Assembly: GCA_031835245.1 (NCBI GenBank)
Contig: JAVKOQ010000005.1
Span: 491,850-555,849 of the forward strand
Reading direction: 5' to 3'
Length of the DNA stretch: 64,000 bases
Source: Balamuthia mandrillaris
Lineage: Eukaryota > Discosea > Longamoebia > Balamuthiidae
Part shown: one piece after another, positions 1 through 9,404 of the stretch
How the letters are laid out: each line of letters starts with the position of its first letter
Numbering within the stretch: the first letter of the stretch is position 1
Made by a program: the position numbers and the translations under genes
Notes under the pieces: model-generated
Told to the model about the DNA's origin: nothing
Databases searched by the model: none
Seen by the model: only the letters and a program-made list of their open reading frames with translations

Positions 1-250
1 AAGCGGAGTGTTTTGTATATACAACAAGGAAGAATAGTTCTCTCCGTTGAAGCTGCCTGCTTTGAGATCGAAACGAAAAAAGATAAGTATTCTCGCCTCT
101 CTTTGTTTGTGTGAAAAAAATGGCAGAAAAGAAAACTTACTTTTGTTTCTTTCTCTCTCTCTCTGTTTTCTTTCCAGCTTTCTGGCTGCTTGCATGGAGA
201 GAAGAGCATCGTGTGAACCTGTACCTAGCTTTAGAGAAAGCAAAAGTTGA
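1..250 (+). CDS. 3' end of an unidentified gene (partial)
   Basis: The frame starting at base 1 is open (KRSVLYIQQGRIVLSVEAAC and onward) to about 104. There a GTTTGTG donor opens a 73-base intron with a CT-rich tract that ends TTTCCAG at 177. With the phase given by that donor, the last exon (178-250) reads FLAACMERRASCEPVP... to a TGA at 248-250. The other frame of this exon (WLLAWREEHRVNLYLALEKA...) looks more protein-like but does not match the donor phase, so the splice is uncertain. No family recognised. The gene would end 76 bases before the stop of the convergent RPB8 gene. Confidence 0.3.
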
Positions 251-326
251 CTAGTAGAAAAACACAAAGCAGAGCAGAGAAAGGAATGCATGTTGAGAGG
301 AGAACGGAATGAAAGCTTGTTGGTTT

Positions 327-644
327 TTAAACTTTTCGAATGAGAAGATAAATGCGAGCGTCTAATTCAACGCCTTGTAAGTTTCTGGGATCCCCATTCA
401 ACATCATCAACAGACCTCCATATGACACATAAACCGAACTATAAGGCATCAAGAGAAGTGAGATTACTCAGATGCAAGAGGAGGGAACCAAAGAACAAGA
501 GGAGCAGACAAACAAACAGGAAAGCAAAGAGGAACGGAACGATAGAACGAGATAGGAGAGAGTGAGGACAAGTTAATAAGGGGGAGAGAGAGAAGCGAGA
601 GCACAGAAGCCGAGAAAGAGAAGAGAGACGCGGAACGAGTGTAA

Positions 645-690
<46 letters not shown>

Positions 691-1118
691 GAGGAAAGGT
701 ATACGAACACTTTGGTGGCAGGGTTCTTGTCCTCGACGTACTTAAAGACCTTGCCATACATGACATACTCATATTTGTCCGCCAAAGAGGGCCGGTTGCT
801 CTGATAGATGACCTCCTCGTCCTGCTCCCCGTCGGCGCTGAGCGTGCTGGCCAAAGCCATGGTGAACTTCTCCCCTATTTCCACCGGGTAGATGTCAGAG
901 TTCACGTCCAAGACGAGCTGCATCTCGTAGTTTTCGCTCTGTGCTTCGATTCGGGAGACTTCACGGAGGAAAAATCATCGTCATTGTCAGTGAAAAAAAA
1001 CAAGAGGGGAGAGGAATCATGGGTTCGGGGAACGAAAGGTTTGCTTGCCTTTGTCGAACTTTTTCCCTTCCGGATCCATGTTCTTGATCTCAAAGATATC
1101 CTCAAACAATACCGACAT
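327..1118 (-). CDS. RPB8: RNA polymerase I/II/III subunit RPB8 (RPABC3)
   Basis: Shared small subunit of the three nuclear RNA polymerases; an OB-fold protein of about 145-150 residues, here 143. Exons on the minus strand: 1118-1049, 958-709 and 438-327. Exon 1 reads [20 protein letters not shown], matching the family N-terminus LFEDIF.(V/I)K..DPEGKKFD. Exon 2 carries the [19 protein letters not shown] and [11 protein letters not shown] blocks, and exon 3 the [15 protein letters not shown] block and a short basic C-terminus. Intron 1 starts GCAAGC rather than GT (AAAG|GCAAGC), a GC-AG intron; using it restores FDK-VSR exactly as in the family. Intron 2 (439-708) is packed with (CT)n on the coding strand. 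The upstream region (1119-1310) holds TGACG/CGTCATGA motifs. Confidence 0.95.
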
Positions 1119-1310
1119 TGTTATTTTTGTTTTTATGTGTGTGCGCTGTGTGCTGTGTTCCTCCCTTTCGTTTCGCTCGTTTTCTTTTTCTTCTCTTCTT
1201 CTTTCTTCGTACGAACCCGCATTTTCGTGTCGTCCTGTGAACCACATTCACGCCGTCATGAGTATCTCACTACATGACGACACGGAAAGTTATCAAAAAA
1301 AAATATTCGT

Positions 1311-1790
1311 GACGACCCTAGCTATTGCACCCACAATGAAAAAGAGGGAACGGAGAAGCACCGCTTCAAATGGGGGAAGGAGGAGAGGGACGAGCCTCAA
1401 GGGGAAAAAGAGAAAACAAGGGTTTGAAGTTTGAAGGTTGCAAAAATGTTTCGCATGCTACTTCGTTTATCAACATCCAGGACTTTAATGCAACGACGTA
1501 GCGGAGTACCGAATGTATTCCTTTGAACTGTTCAAAGCTTCAACGACAAAAACAAGTACCTTCTTCGGGAACTTTTGGACGTCGGCTGCTGGGGTCGGTA
1601 TAGACCTCGGCGGCCAACGACCGCTAAGGAGAGTTGCTAAACTCCATAACACAAGTTTCTATCCCCGCCCTTTGTCTCGTGCCCTCGATGGCGTGAGGCA
1701 AGGCGGGGATCCCCCTAGAATTTACCAATTCTAACCCCGCATGGTACGCCGTCAACCTCTTCGACCTTTCCCCTATTTCTTTTTTTTTTT
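1311..1790 (+). repeat. Structured dispersed element, left copy (possible Pol III-type ncRNA or SINE)
   Basis: About 460-480 bases that recur, inverted and over 90 percent alike by eye, at 49300-49762. This copy ends in a T-run (1780-1790), as a Pol III terminator would. It folds strongly: ATCCCCGCC (near 1661) pairs with GGCGGGGAT (near 1703), and the arm extends through TTGTCTCGTGCC / GGCGTGAGGCAA with G-U pairs. Further hairpins are TAGAATT-TACCAATTCTA, GCGG...CCGC, AGTT-GCTA-AACT and CTTTGAAC-TG-TTCAAAG. Loop bases differ between the copies while stems are kept. It lies between the divergent genes RPB8 and COQ8. No known ncRNA family was recognised (U1-U6, SRP, RNase P, U3 considered). 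Confidence 0.7.
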
Positions 1791-1914
1791 TCGGTTTGGC
1801 ACATATACTCCAAGCCGCTACCATAGCAAACCTTCTCGTATAGACAGGTAGGACAAGACACTGCTCTGCACGTTCTTGCTTGCTGCTTTCTTCTTTCTTC
1901 TTATGGTACTTGGT

Positions 1915-1995
1915 GTCGACAACAAAATCACAATTCTCATGTCGTCGTATCTGTCGACAACACAACGAATTTTTTCATGTCGTCATCATGTCGAC
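1915..1995. promoter_or_regulatory. GTCGAC triad upstream of COQ8
   Basis: Three copies of the palindrome GTCGAC at 1915, 1953 and 1990 (spacing 38 and 37), interleaved with CATGTCGTC half-like motifs at 1939 and 1976. They sit 60-140 bases upstream of the COQ8 start codon. The same kind of triad is found at 15299-15347, 18988-19037 and 29103-29171, each time in the 5' region of a gene. A DNA-binding factor site is inferred. Confidence 0.55.
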
Positions 1996-2053
1996 GATAA
2001 AGAAACGATAAAAGAGAAAGAAGGAAACGAAAGAGAGAAAAGGAGGAAGAGGA

Positions 2054-2891
2054 ATGGCCAGCGCCGCCGGGGGTGGCGTTACTTTATGTTGTCGCGGAGG
2101 CGGCCGCGGTGGTGGTGGTGGCAGTGTCTTCTTCTTTGTTTCCAACCGTCTACGCGTCACTTGCCGTCGTAGCCAAAGTCATCTCTTTCCACCTCCTCTT
2201 TATCTACGATCGTTCTCAACTTCTCCCTCTTCTTTTTCTTCTTCTTCGTCTTCTTCGGAGGACGTCGCCAGAGTGGGTCTAGGCTTCGGTCTGGTGCTGG
2301 ACGCTCTCTCCCAACAACGCACCCTGCTGCACCGCAGCTCCTCTTCCTCCTCTTTTCTTTTCAGCTCCCCTCCTCTACTTGCCTCTTCCTCTCCTCCTCC
2401 TCCGCTCCTCACCGTCGACCCGTTGAGCCAACGATCGGATCCTCTTCCTCATGAAGCACAAGAAGAAGAAGAAGAAGAAGCGAGCGTGAAGCCCGCTGAA
2501 AAGGTTTCCGGTGAAGCGATTGATCCACACAAAGACTCACCAGCGGGTTCTTCTTCTTGTTCTTCTTCTTCTTGTTCTTCTTCTTCTTCTTCTTCTTCTT
2601 CTTCGATGACAACAAAGAGAGAGACAGAAAGGAGGAAAGAGGAGGAGGAAGAGGAGACAAAACAGCAACAACGAGTCGCGAGGAGGAACCCAAAAGAAGC
2701 GGAGGAGAAACGAAGAGCGTATCTGCGCGAGCAACAGGTTTGTTTTTTTTAAAAACTTCTTCTTTCCTCTTTTTTTTTGTGAAGAGACGAACCATTTGTC
2801 TCATCAAAAAATAGCAACGAATGGAGCAACATTCGAAGCAACGCGCTGTGCCTTCTTCGCCGTTATCTCGTCTTTGGCACTTCGGAGGTTA

Positions 2892-2932
<41 letters not shown>

Positions 2933-2943
2933 CCTCTTCTCTG

Positions 2944-2976
<33 letters not shown>

Positions 2977-4903
2977 TTAAATCATTTGCTTGTGTGCACG
3001 TTATAGGATTAGCAGCAGGAATGGGAATAGGCGCGGTGGGAGAGCTGCTCAAAAGGAGCGTTGGCGCTGGGACTGAAGTGGAAGGCCTCTCTGGTCGTGC
3101 CCCTGCCATGGTCAATGAGGCCAATGCACGTCGCCTCACCAAAACTTTGGGAAGGATGAGAGGTGCTGCCCTCAAATTGGGACAAATGCTGTCCATACAA
3201 GGTTCTCCTTCTCATTCTCCTTCTTCGTTCTTCGTTCTTCGTTCTTCGTTCTTCGTTCTTCGTTCTTCGTTCTTCGTTCTTCGTTCTTCGTTCTTCGTTC
3301 TTCTTCTGCTTCTGCTTCTGCTGCTTCTGCTGCTTCTTCTTCTCCCTATGATTCTCCCTCTTCTGCTTGCTTCTTGTAGTTCTTGCTTTTCTGATGCCCA
3401 AGCAAATGTTTCTTAGACAATGCTTTGATTCCTCCTCAATTCACTGAGATATTAGATTCTCTTCGCTACAGCGCCGATCGTATGACCGACAGCCAACTTT
3501 ATGTAACTCTTTCTTCGCTCCCTATCTCTCTTTCTTCTTTTCTCTATAAAATCCTCTTCGTTAACGTTTCTTGCTCTTGTATAGCAAATGATGGAGGAAG
3601 AGTTAGGCCCAGAATGGCGCAACCACTTTATCGAATTCGACCCCATTCCCATCGCCGCTGCCTCCATCGGCCAAGTCCATCGTGCTGTCATCCCTTCTTC
3701 GTCCTTCTCTAAAGACAACAGCAACCACTATAACGCTAAGGATAGCGATGTAATGGAAGTTGCAGTCAAAGTACAATATCCAGGAGTAGCGGAGAGTATC
3801 GTTAGCGACTTGGCAAACCTGAATCGGCTGTTGGGCTGGTGGTGGGGAGCTGCGCTCCCCAAAGGAATGTACTTTGAGAATACAGTCAGAGTGGCGCAGG
3901 AAGAGTTGTTGGCAGAATGCGACTATGAAAGAGAAGCGCACTGTCAAATGGTATTCTTCATTTCTTTTTACATTGAAATGTTTCTGTTGTTTTCTTTTCT
4001 TCTTGCTTTCGCTCCATTTCTTCGTTGCTAACTTAAGTTCAAAATGACAGAGAATGAGGCAACTGTTGGAAGGAGATGAGGCTTATGTGGTTCCAAGAGT
4101 AATAGCTCCTCTCAGCACAAAACGTATTCTGACGACGGAACTCGTGTCCGGCGTTCCCGTTGAGAAGCTTAAAGATGCCGACCAACAAACTCGAAATCAT
4201 GTAATTTTGCTTTCTTCTACCTTCTCTTTGCTTTTTGATACTTACTGTTCTTTTCTGCGCTCTCTCAAGGTGGCGTATCACATGCTGCGATTGAGCTTAA
4301 GAGAGTTGTTCGAGTTTTGTTTCATGCAAACCGATCCCAACTGGTCCAACTTTTTGTGGGATGAAACAACCAACAAAGTACTCCCTTTCTTCTCTCTTTT
4401 CTCTCTATCTCCTCTCTTTTCTATCGCACTCTAACTTTCTAACAAACGAAAACAAGTTATGCCTTTTGGACTTTGGTGCAACCCGCGAATACTCCAAAAC
4501 GTTCATCCACAACTACTTACGCGTGGTGCGCAGCGCCGCTCAACAAGACAAGAACGGCATTCTCTCCGCTTCCACCGACCTAAAGTTTTTGACGGGAGAG
4601 GAGACGGCTCTCATGAACGAGGCCCACTGCTCCGCCGTCATGATCCTCGGCGAGCCCTTTGCCGAGCGCGGCGTGTTTGACTTTGGCAAACAGAATGTGA
4701 CGAAGCGGATTCATCAGCTGATCCCGACGATGCTGCAGCATCGGTTGACGCCGCCGCCGACGGAGACCTACTCGCTGCATCGAAAGCTGTCGGGAGCGTT
4801 CTTGTTGTGCGCCAAGCTGGAGGCCAAGATCGAGTGCAAAGCCATGTTCGACGCCATTTGCGCGCGCGCAGAAGTTGCGTTAGCGGAGGAGAAGCAGAAG
4901 TAA
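2054..4903 (+). CDS. COQ8: COQ8/ADCK3-type atypical kinase-like ATPase (coenzyme Q biosynthesis)
   Basis: UbiB-family ATPase needed for ubiquinone synthesis at the mitochondrial inner membrane. Exons: 2054-2737, 2815-2887, 3007-3201, 3417-3502, 3585-3950, 4051-4200, 4270-4377 and 4457-4903, giving 702 residues. The KxGQ signature is present ([13 protein letters not shown]), as are the alanine-rich loop that replaces the usual glycine loop ([13 protein letters not shown]), the ATP-binding lysine block (VAVKVQYPG), the ECDYEREA motif, the [12 protein letters not shown] catalytic loop and the metal-binding [10 protein letters not shown]. The first 230 residues are low-complexity, rich in Ser, Arg and Glu, and probably include a mitochondrial presequence. 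The small second exon supplies the family block [15 protein letters not shown], so the region 2738-3006 is two introns and not one. Intron 2 has (CT)n; intron 3 holds a 7-base minisatellite. A GTCGAC triad precedes the gene. Confidence 0.95.
3221..3304 (+). repeat. CGTTCTT heptanucleotide minisatellite in COQ8 intron 3
   Basis: About a dozen near-perfect copies of the 7-base unit CGTTCTT between the splice donor after 3201 and the TTCTGC/TTCTTC-rich stretch before the acceptor at 3416. The unit is pyrimidine-rich on the coding strand, like the other intron repeats here. Confidence 0.85.
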
Positions 4904-5031
4904 AAAAGAACTTGAAAACTTTTTTCAGTTCATTTTTTTTTTCGAGATTTTTATGAGAAAAAAGTTGGAAAGAAAAAGCGATTATAGCTTTGTTGTAGTT
5001 TTATTAATCGTCAAACACGGAAAGGAAAGAG

Positions 5032-5911
5032 ATGCAGCAAATGGATAGAAGCAGAGCACAGCCGCTACCAAGCCCCTTTGATGCAACATGCTTCATAGGC
5101 AAAGGAGCGCTGAGCGAGGCGGAGTGTCTGGGGCTTATCGCTCGCATCGAGCAGCCGCTAAAAATCGACACGACCGCTTCCTCCGATGCGGATAACGTTC
5201 TTCGCGTTGTCGAACGAACCAGCTTGCAGGTTTGTCCGTGTTCTTCTTCCCTTCTCTTTCTGGTCTTCAAGAACACGAACAAATAAAAAAAAATTTTAAA
5301 AAAAGGATGAAGAACTGGCCAGCTTCTTGTTCGACCGCGTCTCTCCCTTTTGTCCTTCCGCATGGACGGTTTCCTCCGAGGACGAGCACTTGGGTCCGTT
5401 CTCCAAAGGAAGCTGGCGGATCGACAGCGTCGACGCCCGCATCCAACTCTACCGCTATCATGCCCCTGAAGGTCTCTTCGGGCGCCACAGGGACAAACCG
5501 ACCTTGCATTCCCTCCACAAGCGTTCTCTCTTCACGGTGCTCGTCTACTTGAACAACGACTACAAAGAAGGGCAAACGGTCGTCTATTCGGAAGGAGAAG
5601 ACGAGGAAGAGAAATACTGTAAAGTGCCGAATGACGGCGTTGGCGATTGCTTTGTGATGTTGCAAAGAATGTTGCACGAAGGGAGTCGAGTGGAGGAAGG
5701 CACCAAGTATGCTTTGCGGTGTGATGTCTTGTACAGGAGAGAAGATGAAAAAGGAGTGGAAGACGTGGGGGAGGGGGAAGAGGATGAAAAGGAGAGAGCG
5801 AAAAAGTGGTTCCGATTGGCGAGTTGTTTAGAGTTGTCGGGAAAAATTGAGGAGAGCGTTGGGTATTATAGGAAAGCTTACAAACTTGACCCTGATCTTG
5901 TTGCTGAGTGA
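5032..5911 (+). CDS. 2-oxoglutarate/Fe(II)-dependent oxygenase with C-terminal TPR-like helices
   Basis: Probable prolyl-4-hydroxylase-type dioxygenase using Fe(II), 2-oxoglutarate and O2. Exons 5032-5229 and 5306-5911 give 267 residues. The region IQLYRYHAPEGLFGRHRDKP has the first iron ligands as HxD (H-R-D), and TVLVYLNNDYKEGQTVVY is the following strand pair. The distal histidine and 2OG-binding basic residue fit LHEGSRVEEGTKYALRCDVLY. The last 50 residues (WFRLASCLELSGKIEESVGY, then YRKAYKLDPDLVAE) resemble one TPR hairpin. The substrate is unknown. The gene starts 128 bases after COQ8 and ends 97 bases from the stop of the next, convergent gene. Confidence 0.75.
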
Positions 5912-6008
5912 AAATAAAAAGAAGAAAGAGAAACGAAGGAAAGAACGGAAGAAAGGAAGGTCTTTACTTACACAAAACAAAAATGTATCTTTCTGTTCCA
6001 AAATGATG

Positions 6009-8839
6009 TTAATGCTGTTGAGTTCCGCGAGTTGAGTTTGTTAGCGTCTTTTTCTTTCTCCAAGACGAAAACGAAGAAGGAGAAAGTGGTTGTCGATGCC
6101 GGCGTTGTTGTTGTTCTTTTTCTGCCTCTTGCTGTTGTCGCTGATTGCCTTCTTTGGTTGCTGTCGTTGTGGTTGTTCGACTTCTCCGTTTGAGCCAATA
6201 TTTCTTGAAGAGATTGACATAAGCGATTTGGGCTGGATTTCGAAGAGTGTTTCCTGGCCGAGCTGCTCTTGTTAGGTTGATAGCATCATTGACGTTCATT
6301 CCAAGAGCCACTAACAAACTGACGACTACCATTGCGCTTCTCCCTTTTCCTCCGTTGCTATTTTGTTATTTTTTTAATAAAAAAAAAGAGGATTAGATGA
6401 AAGAAAGGAGAATAGAAGAGAGAGAGAGAAAGGGTGTACCAGTGAACAACGATGCATTTTTCTTGTTTTACTTCTTCCATTAATAGCCGAACTAGTCGTA
6501 TCAACATTTCCATTTCTCTTGGCAGCCATTTATCTTTTGGTTGCAGATGTAAAGAAGGGAGATGAACGCAGAAAGGAAGCGGAAGAGGAAATCGTACCAG
6601 TAATAGGAACCCAAATAGACTTGATGCCATGATTTTCCACTACTCTGAAAAAGTTGGTAATGCCCATAGCGTCCAGCTCTTTTTGTTGGACCAACGTTAC
6701 CAGCACATCACATCCAAACTCTTCCTTCAACCGTTTCATATCTTTGTACAGATCTCTTTGATGTCGCTTCTTGTTGCGACCTGGGCAACAACTTATTCCT
6801 ACTTTTGCTTTGTTGTTCTTAAGTAATGAAGAAGATGCAGTAGGCGAAGTGGAAGAAACAAAAGTAGAAGAAGGAGAGGATGATGGCGATGGAATGGTTG
6901 AAGAGGGAGAAGCAGGCGACGAAGAATCATGAAGAGAAAGTCCGATGAGGCTTTTGAAGGCCGGAAGAAAGTCAACTTGATAAGGTTCAGAGTCCGAAGT
7001 GACGAGCTGTAAAGGAGTGGAAGAGATGTGCTTATTGCTGGAGAGTTCCATTTGTCGCAGCTGTTTGTGCCGTTGATAGTCTGCGCAGTGCATCAGAAGT
7101 TCTCTAGTGGCAGTAGACTTGGCCAAATCGGCTGGTCTGCGTCCATATTGGTCTGTTGTTTTCCAGCAAAAGGGTGAAGAGAGAAGTGAGAAAAATAACT
7201 AATGGGGAAACAAAGACAAGAGAAAAAGGAAAAAAAGCACAAGGACAAGGATAACGCGACAGAAGAAGAAGAGAACGAGAACGAGAACGAGAATATGAAC
7301 AAAGCAAGGAAAAATGCACCAGTGCTAAGCACAGAAGCTCCACTTTTAACAAGCAACGTAACAAGCTCCAAAGAATCCGCCAACAAAGCTATACTCAACG
7401 CCGTAAATCCGCTGTCATCCGCTTTGTTTACATCAGCTCCAGCCTCCAACAGAAGAGAGGTCGTTTCCAAGTGACCTTGCTCTACAGCTGCGTGAAGGGC
7501 GGTCGCTCCAATCATGTTAGCTTTGTTCACGTCAGCTCCGCTCTCTAAAAGTGATTTAACGACTTGAGTTTGTCCTGTGTAAGAGGCCAAACTCAGTGGT
7601 GTTATCCCGGTTACGTCTCCCTTGTCCACCTGTTATTGTTTGTTGGCAATGAGAAGAGAGAAACGAGAAAAGAGTGAAGGAGAGAGTAAGAGAATTGAAT
7701 AGTGAAAAGAGAACGATAGGCAGAGATGAAAGCATTGAGGAGAGAAGGGAAAGGAAGAAAGAACAAACAAGGACGCCAGGATGAGCAAGCAGCAGAGCTA
7801 CGGAGTCTTCTTGGCGGTTCTGTACAGCAACATAGAGAGCCGTTCTGCCAACTTTGTCCTGTTCATTTACACCAATGTCCTCTGTCGTTGATTTTGTGTG
7901 TCCGAAAGCACGAAAATAAGATAACAAAGAACGAAATAAAGAAAGAGCAAGAGAAAAGAGAAAGAGAAAGAGAAAAAGAAAGCATCAAGAGAATAGAGAG
8001 CCGAGAGGAATAGAGAGGAAGAGTAACGCGAGAGAGAGGAAGACAAAAAGGAGAGAGAGAAGCCATACCACACTGCAAAAGTTTAGACAGTATTTGGGGT
8101 TCCGCCTCTCTAACGACCACCAACAACAACGGCTCGACCTCTCCTCCGCCTCCCTCTGCCTCTTCTGCCTCTTTCTTCCTCCGCTCCGCAGCGGCTTTGT
8201 AAATGGCGAGTCCAAACCTTCTCAGCAGCCCCTCCATTTGCGTGGCCCTCTTTCCGGCCAGCACTTCCGTCCTTCTGTTTCGTGCCAGCCTCTCTTCATG
8301 TTCTTCCTTCTTTGCTTCTTCCCCTTCTTCTTTCTCTTTTTTGTCCTTTACTTCCTTCTCCTCCTCCTCCTCCTCCTCCTCCTCCTTCTTCTCCATCTCC
8401 GTCTCCTTCTCCTTCCCCGTCTCCTTCTCTCCTTCTCCTTCTCCGTCTCCTCCTCCTTCTCCATCTCCTTCTTCTTCTCCTTCTCCTTCTCCTTCTCCTC
8501 CTTCTCCTCCTTCTCCTCCTTTTCCTCCTCTGCTTCTCCTTCTTCCATTTGTTTTCCTCTGCTGCTGCATAGACTCAGAAATGATCGAATGTCCTCTTCC
8601 GTGATGTTCTCCTCCGCTTGTGCTACTTTGTCTGCTGCCTCTTTGGTGGTGGTGGTGGAGTTGGACCGGCTGAGTGCCAACAAGTTTTCAGTGTGGCTCC
8701 TTTGGCTCCTTGGGGAGAGCTTCCAGTTTGAAGGGAGGAGGGAAGAAGCAGAAGGGGGAGAAGACTGCGAGGATGCAGTTGAGGCTTCCGGTAGGCTTTC
8801 TTCTTTTTGTTTGTCTTCATCACCTTCCGCTTCTTCTTC

Positions 8840-8871
<32 letters not shown>

Positions 8872-9142
8872 CTTCTTCTTCTTCTTCTTCTTCTTCTTCT
8901 TCTTCTGGTTCTGTGGTTGTTTCTTGATTCACTCCCTCTGCTTCCTCTTTCTCAAATGCTCCTTCTGCTTCTTTTTCTTCCTCCGCCGCCCTGCCTTCTT
9001 GTGTCATGTGTTCATTGTTGGTGAGCACGTCATCTCCGAGCGAGTCTTCTTTTGCAGGCGGAGCGTGTGTGGTTTTAGAAGCCAACTCAGAGCACGAAGA
9101 GGGGCAAGAAGCATCTGCAGCAGCATGCGCCTCTTCTTGCAT
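6009..9142 (-). CDS. Ankyrin-repeat protein fused to a CDKN3-like dual-specificity phosphatase
   Basis: Exons on the minus strand: about 9142-8069 (frame break inside), 7881-7775, 7629-7320, 7152-6598, 6533-6440 and 6357-6009. The N-terminal third is disordered, with poly-Glu, poly-Gln and Glu/Lys runs. Ankyrin repeats follow (NEQDKVGRTALYVAVQNRQE, GITPLSLASYTGQTQVVKSL, GATALHAAVEQGHLETTSLL, GFTALSIALLADSLELVTLL, QYGRRPADLAKS), then a Ser-rich linker. The phosphatase domain resembles the cyclin-dependent kinase inhibitor 3 (KAP) type: CDVLVTLVQQKEL, the HGIKSIWVPITDKWLP block with the general-acid aspartate, and HCNGGKGRS, a perfect HCX5R(S/T) active-site loop. The exon 8069-9142 changes frame somewhere in 8348-8570 inside a Glu/Lys purine tract. 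No good intron fits there, so an assembly indel is likely. The substrate is unknown. Confidence 0.8.
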
Positions 9143-9404
9143 CTTTTTTTTGACTTTCTTTTTCCAGATCTCTTTTTCGTGTCGTCATGGAATGCCCGCC
9201 TACTGTTCGATGCCCACTGCAGACAATTTAATTTTTTGCCAAAATGCACGAAATTTCATCTTGAAATTTCTATTACGCCGGTTCGGAAAATTACTTTAAA
9301 AGGATAAAATCGATAAAAAATAAATAAAAAGGCGAAAACAAAAACCATTAAAAAAAAAAACGAAAGAGGGAAGGGGCCTAAACAGGGCGTTGCATTTTTG
9401 CCTC

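Noticed and set aside
2738-3006. COQ8 region 2738-3006 as one intron
   Set aside because: The frame would be lost; the small exon 2815-2887 carries the conserved LSRLWHFG block and fixes the phase.
8094-8927. Long plus-strand open frame rich in Ser, Leu and Phe
   Set aside because: Antisense of the Glu/Gln/Lys low-complexity part of the ankyrin-phosphatase gene.
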